Of a DNA stretch of 64,000 bases, positions 1 to 13,025 are shown one piece after another. The notes under the pieces are model-generated. The model saw only the letters and a program-made list of their open reading frames with translations, was not told where the DNA came from and did no database searches. Every line of letters starts with the position of its first letter. Position 1 is the first letter of the stretch. The stretch is from assembly GCF_036417845.1 (NCBI RefSeq), contig NC_090020.1:40966425-41030424 (forward strand). The letters run 5' to 3'. Both the position numbers and the translations under genes were made by a program. This stretch comes from Apteryx mantelli (Eukaryota > Chordata > Aves > Apterygiformes > Apterygidae).

Positions 1-3000
1 TCCTGAGGGATAGTATATGTCTTAGCATTTAATGCCTCCTCTAAAATTCTATTACATAACCACAGTCTATTGAATAATACTGTAAAGGACAAGGTTGTAA
101 CATTCATTTCTGAAGGTATTGGATATTAATATACTGTTTGTTAGAAGGTACACAAAACTTTAGCATTGAAATTTTTATCTCAGATATCAAAAAGCTTTTT
201 TGTCCAATACCTGCACAGTGTACAATTGTGAAACATCTAATGGAAACCATACTAAAACTAACAATCAAAGAAACAAAGGTTACAAGCAGTTTGGACAGTA
301 TCAATTAATAATACACAGGCAGCTAGCTGGCTCCAGAGTGGTGCTGTCCCATTTTAAAGAAATAATTTTTGCTCCCACCAGTGAAGTCCCCTTAATGCAA
401 AACCTTTTTCCCTTTTATTCTTTGCTCTGTAGAAAATATCAGAAAAGCTATTCATACAATGAATTCAAAAGCCTTTCCTTATTTTAGAAGGTCCAAACTT
501 TCTGACCTTGACTTTACAAAAGGCTGATCACTTTGCACCACAAATTGCTACTGCATAACTTTGCCAGTCCCAGCTAGGCAGTGTACGTTGATGCAGTTAG
601 GTGTGTGGTTCAACAGTATGCAAAATTTAAATTCATTTGCAAACTAGCAGAGAGGCTGCTCTACTGCAAGGCCCTTTCAAAGACTGGGAGAGTTTCCAAG
701 GAGGGTGGCCTGTCGGATGAATCCAAGTTGGGAAGTAGCCAAGCTCTTTAGGAGGATGAAGGGAATGGAGAGCCAGGGAAACATTAAAGGGTCACGAGGA
801 GAGAGGAGATAAGGGTTATTGGAGGGTCACAGGAAGGGAGCATCAAAAAGTTCAACTACATTTCAGGGAACTTCTGAACTTTGCAAGGCTGCACTCTAAC
901 TACATGTCCCGCTTACTCATTTATGTCAGAAAGATACTTTCTGTTACCTGAGATGATTTTTAAAGCAACAGTGGATGAGAAACTGACTGCCACATGAAGA
1001 ATGTTAGGTGACTAAATCTACCACTGTTAAGAATGAATCAGTCAATATAAGATGCTATGAACAACCTATTAACAACATAACCTATTGTTGGATTTCCAAG
1101 CTTACTGTTGTAAATACTTCATAACAGAATTATGCTTCCTTGTGGGGATTACACCATTTGGTCTACATTTATTACTGCCAAGTTGACCGTTATTATTTGG
1201 AAAGTTCCTATAAATTCAGTGTGAAATGAAAATGCATATGAGCAATTCAAACCTTCTTTTCTCAAGTTCAGTGATAAAGACATGGAAATAAGTCAGGATT
1301 GGGATTTAACATTTCTTTTAAAATCATAAAACTTTGTTATTTTTTTCTTTTAAAAATGTTACATGTTATTTAATAAAGTGAGAAGATAGAGTTGGTCATT
1401 GTATATAGCTGTTGAGAAATGTTCCTCTCCTCTGCCATTCCACTGAGTGCAATACTTAAAAAATACCTCATGAACTGCAGTGGCAGGGCATTTACAAATA
1501 ATGGATTCAATTTAATTTAAAGTAACTGAAATACAATGGCTTGTTCAGCATCAGGCTGAAAGTTTCACTTTACCCAAAAGAGAACAGAATCAGAAGACTG
1601 CTAATAGTTCAGTAATTCTCTTATCTTCTTGTCCTGAAGGGGGAACAGGAACTCTTGCACACTTCATTTTTAAGCTTATCCCATCCAAAAATTGTAACAA
1701 CGGCATTATTACCCAGGCTTTAGTAACACTGTCTTCTCTTAGCTGCCATGTGTGATTCAACCTATAGGTGCAAGTTTCTTCCCTCAAATGGCCTTGTGTC
1801 TCCTTTCATGTCAGTGTTGGAACTTGGAAACAAAGTTGACACATACATTTCCTATTTCCTGTATGTAGCCCTTCCTGAAGAGTGACCCTTTCTGTTTCTC
1901 ATCTCTCTTGATTCTCTCATGTAAACAATTCCTCAAAATCCATTATCAGGTAATTTTACAAGCCTGGATTCCTTGACTGAATTGAACAAAACATACCTGC
2001 ACTAGCTGGGGGATTAAATTGGCTGTTTCCAACGAATCCTCAACACTACTGCTTTTGACTTAGCTAGAATTCCACATGGAGACTTCCCGGCTGAAAAAAA
2101 CAGAGTTTACCTTGTGGAAGAACACATCACGTGAAGCCTCCTGCTCCAGAACACAAATGTGCTTATTCAGTGGGCAAAATACAGAATTAGTTGTGAAAAT
2201 CTGGGGAATCTGTTTATATACAGCTTATGAATGCTGACTGACATCACAGCCTGTCCATTTGCAGCTGGATCAGACTGTAAACTCCATTTTAAATATATGG
2301 CTGGGTTACCTTCTCTGTTCCCCCTTGCCTCCACAAAAAGGGACAGGATAAATCCTTGCAACAAACAAACAAACACAGAGCTAAAAACACAGGTCACAGA
2401 GCTTTCAAACTTATACATCTCAAAGAAATAGCCCTTGCACATCCTTGACTCCCTGTAAAGACAAAAGCCAATTTTCATGTCTGGGCCAAAGGACCATAAG
2501 TAAATAATATAAATAGCGGGAACACCCGCTTCCCTTACTATTTTTAAAACAGTGCTTGGTAAAGCTATGAAAGGGATTTATAAAATGTACTTGCTTAAGA
2601 TGGCAGTGGCTTACCTCCAGGAGGCTCTTTGGAGAAGTCATCTATACTTGCAGAGTGCTTACAAAATCAGCAGCCTCCTAACAGAGGTATGGGAATGTCT
2701 GTGCGGGTTGCTCTGCTAGGAGAATGTACGACAGGCAACAAAGATGCATTGAACAAAGGGGGAACGTATGGCTCCAAAATGGTGGCACCCAAATACAACA
2801 GCTTGGTAAAAAGTCCAGCTACAGATCTGTCTGTGATGTTATAAATGAATAAACTAATAATAACTTACAAAAGAGATACTGGTTAATTCAGCATCTTGGA
2901 TTCAAGAGTTCCTGGGTATGCAAGTCCTTATTTATGCAAATACCCACTGCACTGTAAGACAGTCTTCCCTTCTACATTTGAGCTTGTCTACTCATTCTGT

Positions 3001-5333
3001 CTCTTCATCACCCAGTGCTTGAAGTCATCAGTTCTACATCACAGTTACTGCTATGAGGATCAGTTCATAAAGGTGACTCATTTAAACTGAACTAAGCTCA
3101 CGAGTATTCTGAAAGAAAAGTTATTTCACTTGTAACACCTAATTTTATTGTTGCAGAAATTAAAAATGTATCAAAGAATTTTAAATAAGAAACAATGAGC
3201 AACAACTAATTGCACTACAATAGTGGCTAGAGATCCTAGTCTCAATCTGGGCTGGATGACATAAAAATACAAAGGAGAACAACTCAATCTAAGAGGATGA
3301 AAAAGATACCAGGTAGAGAGAAGAAAACAGAAAAGAGAGATGAAGTGATCTGCTCAACATAATGCACCTAGTCAGGAGGAGAAGGAAATGAATATAAATT
3401 TTCTGACATCCAGTTGAGTGCCCCAATATTAAATCAGTCTGGTCACAGGGTTTTCAAAGGCTGATCCCTAACTTTATAAAAGGATTTTTGTTACGTTTAC
3501 ATATGAAAAAGGTATCAGAAGGGACCAAACTTGCATCTTGTTTTGAGTGCCAAAGAGCCTTGTTTCAGGTTCTGTTCCCAAATAAAAATGTTTTCTATGA
3601 GACTTCCCATTATTCTTTAAGGGAAATCAAATGAAACTAAATGAATATCTCAAGCAGTTTTTTTTTTGTGTGTGCTAAATGTTGTTTTGAATTGCTCAAT
3701 TTTGAATCTTTTTAGAAATATGTTAAGACAAAATACACAATCATAAATTGGACAAAAATATTGGACAATTTGCAGTATCTTACTGCTGGATCTGTTTTTC
3801 ACTGAAAGATAAAAGGAAAAAACATTGTTATGTTTCCAACAATATTTTTAGCAAATTAACCAAATATTAAAATCCTCACATTTTTTCAGCTCAGCACTGC
3901 ATTTTCTCCAGAGCTCCTGGCTGCAGAAGTCTCCTCTGATTAGTATTAGAGACGAATTTTCTCCTTTAGTGATGTGAAAAGAATAAACTATTATTTGATT
4001 AGACCTTAATAAAGACCACTGAGATGTAGGAAATCCACAGGTTTCTATGTCAGTTTGCTTTATCTTGTCAGAGGTGAGCAAGACCCATGTTTTCAGGCAC
4101 CTCCTATCTCAAGAAACAATTTGCAAGCTCTAAACACTTAAATATTGGCATGTACACCCACTTCTGGCAGCTGCAAGACCCTGTAAGCCTCTAAACTGTA
4201 ACATCAGAGCAGCCTGGCTTAGATATCTTATGAGTCATGCACACTCAGAAACACCCAAGTATGAAGCTTGTTCCATCAGAGGATCAGTTGCACGTATAGC
4301 AGTAACATCTCCCTAGTACGTCCTCATCTGCAGCCTAGAGGTTGCTGGTTACACCTTCATTAAACATGGATGCAGTCAGCTGAGGACAAGGCAAGCATAC
4401 TTGAAAATAAAACATACCAGGTTAAAAACTCACTGTTTTCTGATGAATACAAACAGACTAGAACAGACTGGGAATTTTCTAACAAACATTTTTCCCATTG
4501 GTAGGTGTTTATTTGTCAAAACTAAAACTTTCTTCAAAAATGTACCTGCACCAATTACAAGAGAGTAAGAGAGAAAACATAAATACGTGTGTGCGCAAAG
4601 GCTCATTAGAAAGCAAGTGAAGCAAAATCTATACCCCTGAGGTTTTTATGATTTTTTCATGACAAACTTCTTAAGGTGTTTATAGTGGGACAACCAATCT
4701 AGTTAAAGGTTCTTGTACCCTTCCTCTGACCTATTTTCAGTGCCTATGTCTGTCTTTGGATATGAGTCACTTCCTATCTAAAACTTTATGGGCCAACCCA
4801 AAATTCTCTAAAGCCAATAGAAGTCACTGTACATCTGGCTTTTGAGGCAATCGCACACCTAATTAGACAGTACACTAAAGTTCATGATGGTATTGCCAGA
4901 GAAAGCTGGAGACTGGTGTTAGTGAACCAGCAGTGCTCTCCATTACTTTGACCTCCTTTGCCCAAATGTAAGAAATAATTTATTTGATTTGAAAGAAAAT
5001 TTAACCCTATCTGAGGGAATTATAACTATCACTAGTTAAGATATAAGTAAAACATTAAACATTTTCAAAATTCTAGACCAGCTCCAGTAATGCTGTTCTC
5101 TTCAATTTTCATTTATGTTCTAGAACCAAGGTTCTTGCTTTGCATAAGTAAAGATAAATGCCAATTTTTCTATTTCTGTTTCTGTGTGTATGAGGGAGTA
5201 AGGAAAGCTATTTGAGCTTAGCTGACTCCTGAATTCCCAAGTTTCTAGGAAACACAGAATGTGTCTCTGAAAGATGCCATGTATTTATCCTTGCATCTAT
5301 TTACAAACAGTTCTTTACAGAAGGTACATTTTA
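1..5333. other. AT-rich noncoding DNA, left edge
   Basis: No exon is supported on either strand. It holds the MIR-like remnant at 3.3 kb and a possible MITE-like scrap at 4.79-4.85 kb. If the X-box promoter at 8.8 kb drives a leftward gene, this is probably its first intron. Confidence 0.6.
3300..3445 (+). repeat. MIR-like tRNA-core SINE remnant
   Basis: The stretch agagagatgaagtgatctgc, tcaacataatgcacctagtc and gacatccagttgagtgcccc follows the core and 3' part of MIR-type SINEs (family pattern: ...gaagtgacttgctcaaggtc...). It is highly diverged. Confidence 0.5.
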
Positions 5334-5339
5334 CTTAGC

Positions 5340-5723
5340 TGTGGAGGGTCATGACAGGGTTAAACTGGTGGAAAGTTGCAAGTAGCAAGCAACAGGAGCC
5401 TCAGACAAACGTACCCAAGGACACTGGTGCAGCTGGGAATGATACATCCTGAGAAAGTACAGATAAACCAGCAGAAGCCAGTGAGAACCAAGGTTAAGGG
5501 CAAGACAGCTTTTCTAAACAAGTAGCAAGGTACAAAGCGTGACCGCTGCGTGCGTGATCGGTGCCATGATTGGCTCCCTGTGACATAACCTGCATGGTGA
5601 CTGGCCTAGCAAAGTGTGTCTGTGAAGCCACTGAAGCAGCTAACTTTTTAAATATGCTCAGAAATAAACAATAAATGTCTCAGGACGCAAACCCTCCTGA
5701 GTCCGTGCCATTCATCCGCCACA
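5340..5723 (+). mobile_element. Solo retroviral LTR, 384 bp, with 6-bp target duplications
   Basis: The element begins TGTGG and ends CCACA (inverted ends) and is flanked on both sides by cttagc (5334-5339 and 5724-5729). Inside are an inverted CCAAT (attgg, near 5569), an AT-rich TATA-like stretch near 5646-5653 and two overlapping polyadenylation hexamers AATAAA (5663-5668 and 5670-5675) placed 50-60 bp before the end, as in the R/U5 part of a + strand LTR. No gag, pol or env sequence adjoins it, so it is a recombination remnant of an endogenous retrovirus. A 6-bp duplication fits alpha- or beta-like ERVs. Confidence 0.85.
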
Positions 5724-5729
5724 CTTAGC

Positions 5730-8700
5730 AATGCATTGTAACTTTTCAGAATGAAGATTACTTTGTTTTCACTCAGATACAATTATTTGATGTACTTGTC
5801 TCATTTTTTAAATCAATAATGTTCCCCTTCCTGCAAATGCCTATTTAGTCTTGTGCAAAAATGAGAGGAGAGGAATATATCAGCATGGATAGATTCCCAA
5901 ATTGGGTGAGACTGAGGATATCAAGCATCACATTCTTAATGTCAATCGCTCCAGTAGATCTGCGATATTTATCACTATATGAGTTGTAGAGAGCATACCA
6001 GATATGTACCAAGTGATAAACAGATTGGGCATGTTTACCCTATCTGCAGCACAAAAGTGTGAGAGTAAGCAGCCAAAGCAAATTAGTTTACACAGCCCAA
6101 AGTGAACCACATGTACTTCCTAGCTCAGGTATCTCTGTTCAACACTTCCATTTCTGTGACTGAGGTGTGCAGAATCAGACTGGGAATGTCTGTGATTTGA
6201 GGGTAAATGTGCTTGCACAGTGGGCAATTGTGGCAATAATTTCAGGAAAGGAGGGTGATCATTTAAAGAAAAAAAATAGATGGATAAATAAATGTGTAAT
6301 CAGATAGAAGTCTATTTGATTCAAGATATAGAAGACAGGCACCTCAGCTCATATAAACTATCACAAGATAGTGAAAATCAACAGAATAATAACAATTTAC
6401 ATTTGCTGAGAGGCTGACACTAACAGGTTAGAGTGATTCAGTGAAGAAATGACACTTTTCTCAATAACCTGAATTACCACAGTAACGTTACATAGGATAA
6501 AAATAATCAGAAGGGGTAAATGTTCTCATCTTTGAGATGAGAATGTGTGAATCAATCCTAATCATTTTGCAATAGAAAGAAAGTGCTCCTGCTGACAGAT
6601 GACTACATAAGTAAGTTTTTTTTGTACCTTTGGTATGAACAGGATATTCAGCTAGACAATCTTATCTACCATGGCAATTCCTAAGCTCAGTAAGATAAAG
6701 CAGTTATTAAAAATAACAGGAAAATGAAACAATACCAAGCAGAGAGCCAAGACGAATAGAGAAGTGACAGTGGGAATCTAGACAGGTACATGAAATTATC
6801 TGAAGTGGAAAATGGCCAAAAAAACAACAAAACCAAGGACATCCTATTTTTTTTGTGAAATGTTGGTTATTCCTAACAAGAAATCATTAAATACTCATTT
6901 TCATGTCTTGCACGAACAACACAGCACATCCTAATATCTTGCAGAACATTCATATTAAAGTGACACCAAAGGAAAATGGCCACCTGCTAAATCTCTATTA
7001 CAAAAGCAGTGCTCTAGAAGAATATCAAAATATTCATCAGATCCAGCGTGCAGTCTGAGGAAATTACAGCACAAGGCTGAGGAGAACCTTTATTTATAAA
7101 GGGTCTTGTTGGTGATGAATCTTAGAAACATCATTCTTTCACATTATTGTTTTTCTCCTCCAGATTAGATGGTCAGTATTTTTTAGCCAGTGTGAGAGGC
7201 CATGGCTGATAAACTTCATCAAATCTTAACTAGTACCATTGCGCTCTGGTGATTTGATAATTTGTTAAATTTAACGGTGGTCTTCTCCCAATTTACCTTT
7301 GAAACTGTTATTCATGTACCTGTTTACACTGTCTTGTTTCCTGTTTTATAATTCTTTAGATAACAGTCCATAAGCCAATGGAAGAAACATATGGAGCAGA
7401 AGCCTGAAATGGCTACAGATGTTGTGGGTTAAATGGAGAAACACACTAAAAATGCATGTCTTTACTGTGTAACTGTAATTTCTTCTGGTTAGAAACCAAT
7501 GCTTGGTATTGTAGATCAATGTCCTTGGAAATCAAGCAAATGGAAAAATCAATTAAATTAAAAAAAAAATTAGTAATAAAGTCAATTATGCTAAACTATA
7601 ATTTGAACAATCATTTCACTGAGTATCTTGAGTTGCACATCAGCTTCAAGCTAAATCACTTGGAAATTAAAGTTTTCTGTTTCCCTTGTGCTTTCCAAGC
7701 AAGAAATTTCTACTTTTTATAGTAAACCTTCTTATTGCACTTGAGCGTCATATATTTTCCAGGAATAGAACTGAATGAGGTCCTTTCTGTGATATGGGGT
7801 AATCAGAATCATGTGCCAGGTAGGATTATCTTCTACAGAGAGTATGATTTCTAGCTTTCAGTATCCAAAATGGTTGCTGATTATGATTCTAATTGTATTT
7901 TTCTGCCTCTTAAAACACTCACATAAATGAAGTCTGTCAAGAAAAGGTATGTGGAATTAGGAAATTAGAACATCTGACCTGGTATGTAACATTACTCACA
8001 CTCCATTTTTGCCATGCAGATCTCTGCAGAGAGGAATTCCAGCAAATAAATACATCGACCCTTCCATAAGCACTCTTACATGCTAGCTGATCTGAAGGGA
8101 GAAAGTAACTCAAATCTTCACTCATCGTCCTTCCTGCTCATTTATCACCGGGCCCATGAGATCTGCAGGAATCCTGTCTTTTGCTACTCAGATGTCAGGT
8201 ACTGATGTAGTGGGAAGAGGACAAGATTAAGAGGACTTAATTATTGAATCTTTGCGTTATCTTGGTTCGGGAGTGTTATCAGTATTGAGTTTCAAAAGGA
8301 AATCAAGGTTCTGATAGACTCTGCTATTTAACCAAGAGCACACCACAAAAACTAGAATTTGAACTCAAGTGCTCCCAATTGCCCATGCCCATTGACTAGG
8401 CAGTAGAGTTTCTCTGACTTCTGGCCTGAAGAAAAACCACAATGCCTCTTTAACCCAGCAATTTTTTCTATCTTTCCACCCTAAAGAGGTTAATAGAATA
8501 ATTCAGATTCAATGCTTAGAGACAGAGAAAGGGCAAGCACATCATTATTTCCTAAATATTACCTTTGCTTCAAAGAACGGATGAAAACTCTACTTTTCTC
8601 AAGATCTTGGCTTTTCTGATGTTGCGTTTTGAGTTGGCTTGCCCTTTATAAAAAAGTCAAAGAGCAAAGTTAGGCGAATACACATGGAACCGATTTCCCC
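5730..8700. other. AT-rich noncoding DNA
   Basis: Nothing beyond the MIR-like remnant at 8.32-8.43 kb. All open frames are short and have no recognisable motif. Confidence 0.6.
8320..8425 (+). repeat. MIR-like SINE remnant
   Basis: The blocks aaccaagagcacaccacaaa, aactagaatttgaactcaag, and tgctcccaattgcccatgcc followed by cattgactag resemble the 3' half of MIR-type SINEs (family pattern: gatttgaacccaggtctccc...). It is diverged. Confidence 0.5.
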
Positions 8701-8729
8701 TCATCCTGTAGGTAGAGCTTTTTTCGTCT

Positions 8730-9130
8730 TACCTTTCTAACCAGCGCTTAATCCCCACGGGCCGAGCCCCGGGTGCGGCGGCGGCAGCCGAGAGGAGGCA
8801 GAGGTGCCGGACCTCGGCGGATCCCTGCCAGCCTGGGGAGAGCGAGCGTTTTCTGGTGCCATGGCAATGGACCCAGGGCCTTTTGAGCCGCAGCGTTGCC
8901 CAGCAACCTGTCAACAAATGCAAATTTTGCAGGCACTGATTGGCCAGCTGCATTGTTCGGTAACAGAAAGGGGGGAGGAGCTGTGGTCAGGCTCGGCCAA
9001 TAGGAAGGGGCGTCAGGGAGGGTCCCAGGAGCCCTCTCTCTGGGGGCGGTGGGAAGAGGAAGGAGCGGTGGGAGGGCGCTCCCAGCCCGAGGGGGGCTGC
9101 TGGGCTCCCCGTGGCCAAGACACCAGGCCT
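8730..9130. promoter_or_regulatory. CpG island with X-box, CCAAT and GC-box motifs; likely promoter of a leftward transcript
   Basis: A compact GC- and CpG-rich block stands in AT-rich DNA. It has a perfect two-half RFX X-box (GTTGCC-C-AGCAAC, 8895-8907), a second X-box-like palindrome (8855-8868, 12 of 14 positions to GTTRCCATGGYAAC), a - strand CCAAT at 8939-8943, a + strand CCAAT at 8997-9001 and a GC box near 9040. RFX X-boxes mark promoters of ciliary and testis genes. In mammals the gene upstream of LOX and divergent from it is ZNF474, which fits by position only. Confidence 0.6.
8733..8850 (-). other. Putative first exon of a leftward gene or lncRNA
   Basis: On the - strand the sequence ...gaaag|gtaaga (donor GT at 8732-8731) is a near-consensus splice donor at the left edge of the CpG island. 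With CCAAT at 8943 and X-boxes at 8907 and 8868, a start near 8850 is plausible, giving a short, probably noncoding, first exon. The frame opened by the ATG at 8862 stops just before the donor. No downstream exon was recognised in 1-8700, so the partner exon may lie beyond the left edge. Start and identity are inference. Confidence 0.35.
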
Positions 9131-9684
9131 TGGGGCTCTCCCCCTGCCAGCAGAGGCCCTAAGAGTCCTCAAAACCAATGGGTTCCCTTCATGTCCTGGC
9201 TTTGGACAAAACGTACCTTTTCTGCCACACAAACAGCAAAAGTAAAAATGAACGATCGATTCGGTCAGCTTCACACCCCAAGATGAGAACGGTTCAGCTG
9301 GAAGAGTCCCCAGCGGTGGGACTGTACCATGACTAGGGAGGGACTTCTCCTCCTGACCAGAGGCAAAAGGACAGGAGTCTTGTTGGAAAGCCCAGCCAAC
9401 AATGAAGGCTAAGGGCATAATGAACCCTAATGCCACCTCCTACATAAGCACTGTTCTGATTCAAATGGTTACATTTTTGGCCAAACTATTTCAATGTTTG
9501 AAATTTCCCCAAATTTAACTTTTGCAACCTTGATATTTTCCATGGAAAATAATTCTACAAAAATAGTAATAAATAACTGCTACAAGGAACCACCCCAAAC
9601 TCTAATGTTTGCACAGTAAGTGTTTTCCTGGCAGTGCTGAGTGCAAATCCACAGTGCTTCTTTCATTTTATCCCTTTCTACATT

Positions 9685-9700
9685 AAAAAAAAAAAAAAAA
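9685..9700 (+). repeat. A16 homopolymer
   Basis: A run of sixteen A; no retrocopy was recognised before it. Confidence 0.95.
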
Positions 9701-12700
9701 TCAGTCCTCAGTTACCAAAAAACTGCAAATACATAAGAGGCACAATCTGCTTTGAGTCTTGGCAGGAACAGTGTCTTACAGTCTGCTAAGCCACAAAGAT
9801 TTACTGTAAACAAACGCTAGTATCAGTTTGGTGCTGCAGTTGCTGGTGTGGAAATACATGACCTACATTTTAGTTGGTCAGCATTAATTTGGCAAACGGT
9901 ATTCTACTGCACTTAGACAATGACGGTCAGCAATTGATAGTTTGTTGCCAGCACCATTTACAGTACACGCCTCTCCATCGTTGACTGAATTTAAGTTTAG
10001 AAACACTTAAGTGCTGAAGGTGTGATACTCAAGCTGCTCACAAGAAGACACCATGGAAATGTCAGGGCATGTTTAATTCTTGAAGAAGCCTTGAATTTCC
10101 AAGGCTGACATACAAAGACACTCTGATATTCTGAATGGCTGTTTGTAATTGATTTTTTAAGTGATCATTAATAATTACCTAATTAATACATTGCAAATTA
10201 TTTAACATATTTATGTCATAACATATTATATAAATGGTGCAACATTTAGATCGGACACAATTTTAGTTATGGAGCAATACACATTAGAAAAATGACAACT
10301 GTATTAGAAGAGAATACTAGAGTTACAGAATCAAAAGGCAGGAAACACTAAGATTAAGGTTGCCCTTTGCTTCACAGATCTAAGAGAAAAAACATAATCA
10401 GAAATGAAAACATGCTTCCATCTTGCAAACACTTATATACAAGCTTAAATTCACTTATGTATCTTAGGAAAAGATAAACACATTTTTCCCTTGTAAGATT
10501 TTAGGTTGGAACCCATATCAGTGGTAGACAGATAAGAATGTTGTTTCTACTTCAGCTGTCCCAGATAACATTTCAAATGTCTGGAAACAGCATGGGGATT
10601 ATTCTTAATACAAGATTATTAGGAAAAAGAAAAAAAAAATCAGTTTCTTTCTCTAAGAAGTCCACCAGAATTACCTTTAGACCATTAGAAATGATGAAGG
10701 AAATAAATATTACTTCAAATCCAATTTAAAAACCAAAACTAAACCCTAAACAAAAATATTTCACATCAAGGTGATGGAATATATTTTATATTACAAGAAA
10801 AGTCAGTAAACAGAATAATCTTTGAATAAATTAATATGAATATAAGATATGGCATATTTTTAAATAAATCTGTTCACACCAACAACATATTAGAAATGGG
10901 TGACAGTGTTCCAGCTAAATTCTAGGCCGACATTTTATATATGTATGTTTGTGTGTAAATTTAGATGTTTGGATACTTGAAGAACAAAAATGGACAACCC
11001 TGAAAAATGTTTATTTTACTACCTACGTCATACACATGGTATTCAAATATCTAATCTGCACAAATCAGTGCTGCACCAGTATGACTACATTGCTTCTATA
11101 TGTTAGCTCGTATATTGGCCTGTTGCTACAGCTGCATGGTTCAGAACTTTGTGCCACTTTAAAATGGATAGTATCAGTTTGCCTTTAATCTCTTTTGGCT
11201 TGTATCTTCTTATTACTCCATCATTAAACCTCGCTGACTAGATAAAATACAAACAAAGCACACAAGAATTATTTTTACCTGAGGAAGAACAAGAAAAAGG
11301 TCAGAGGCCAATTGATTTCCATTGTACATCTTCTTTAAAGGCAGATTAAATCATATAATGAGCAAAAAGCTCCCTAGAACAGGCTTTATTATATGAAGCA
11401 ATTTAAATTGCATGTACATATGTAGTTACTGAGAATTTATACAGGGAAGAATATAGTCTACTCATTATTTTATTTTTCCTTATTACTTAATCAATAATAA
11501 TGGCCTTAACATCTTCCAAACAGAGCATCCTGGAACATCAGGAAAGGTCATAAAGAAGAAATGACAAAATGTATGAAATAATATTACTGTCATTGACTTA
11601 TTCTATTTTTACAGAAACTTATCCTAGGATATCCATGTATTTGAGAACTTTCCAAAGGTCTGAGACAAACATCAATAAAATATTTATATTTAAGCAGGAC
11701 AGGAACAGTCATAATAAACTTACTTAGTAAACATTTTTATAACCATCAGGCCTGCTAATAACTCTTTTGCTTCTGTTGCCCTATTTTGTATCTTGCAAAA
11801 CTCTGGGTGGGATCCTATCTGAAGGTAAACTTGGAAGAAGCAGAGGAACAATAACAAACTAAGAATATGAAAAATGCCTTAAAAAGCAGCTGAGATGGGG
11901 TGAAGGTAAGAGTTCATCAGTTCCTAGGACTTCTTTATTTTTGTTGTTTACTGTAGCTCATTTGTTCATGGAGAGAAAAATAAACGAGGGAAGTCCATGT
12001 CATTATACATTATTTTTACTTTGCAGCTTGCTTTTCCAAAAGTTCACAAGTGTTTGTAATATGGCTTCCCTATTACCGATGTTTCTTTTCTGTTGTGTGC
12101 TGCACAGTAATGTTAGATTCACATACGACTCTCTTAATTACAACATGCTTTGATAATTGAAGATTTAAAAACTTATCTCTTCAGGCCATAAAATCAACCT
12201 ATATTTAATATGATTCAGTTGCTATGAAGCAATTAATTGGAGGATTAATCTATTTATTTTTCGACATTGCCTTGGTAGGTAATGTCCTTTTGCTCTACAG
12301 ATTACTACACAGACACTCCAAAGAAGCATACCTTCGAAGCATCTAAAAAGATGTCAGGAACTGAATTATACTCTCCTGGAAATGGAGTTGAAGAACTTTT
12401 ACTTCCTGAGAAAGAGAAAGGTTACACTGAGGCTGAATAAACCTTGAGCCATTTTTTCATTACCATTTCTAATGGACAGCCAGAAGACAGAAAAGATTAT
12501 GTTGCAGCTAAAAACACAGTTCAAACATGTACAACCAGATTTCCCTTTGAAGCTGGAAGTCTTCCCAGGGAGATGGATATGGCTGCAGCTGAAACAACAG
12601 TAATTTTTCACACAGTGAAATACTACCACGCATTCCAAGGCTGGAATATTAGCAAATTACAGAGCGTTAGTGACATTTCACTGTTGTGATCACCTGAAAA

Positions 12701-12995
12701 TACCTACTGCTTCTTTTCCCCAAAACATTTAAAATTCACAGTTATGCCCCTGCAGCATCCTCGACAGCTTCACAAACTGTAATGATATCACTCGTCAGTA
12801 ACACAAATTAGAAGGAGAAATGTGAAATCTTTTGAACTAGTACCATTAACAAGAGAAGTCTGGAGACTGAGTTTTGAGACTCCAAAAAGTAATAAAAGGA
12901 TGGAAGGAATTCTACTGTTTGGTTAGAAAAGAACAGACATAGTATTTAGAAGAAGCAACAGAAGAATAAATCACAGCATGAAGACTGTGAGATGA

Positions 12996-13025
12996 TGGAA
13001 AAAGACTTTCTGGAAAAAGACTTTC
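12996..13025 (+). repeat. Exact 15-bp tandem duplication
   Basis: tggaaaaagactttc is repeated head to tail twice without a mismatch in intergenic DNA. Confidence 0.95.

Noticed and set aside
1590-2478. Possible ZNF474 exons on the - strand
   Set aside because: No C2HC zinc-finger spacing (CxxC...H...C) is present in these frames; the assignment would rest on synteny only.
8804-9286. 160-codon + strand frame across the 8.8-9.1 kb CpG island
   Set aside because: Low-complexity product of a GC-rich promoter region that overlaps the X-box and CCAAT elements; the strong donor is on the other strand.
9685-9700. A16 tract as the tail of a processed pseudogene
   Set aside because: The sequence before it shows no gene-like content and no target duplication was seen.
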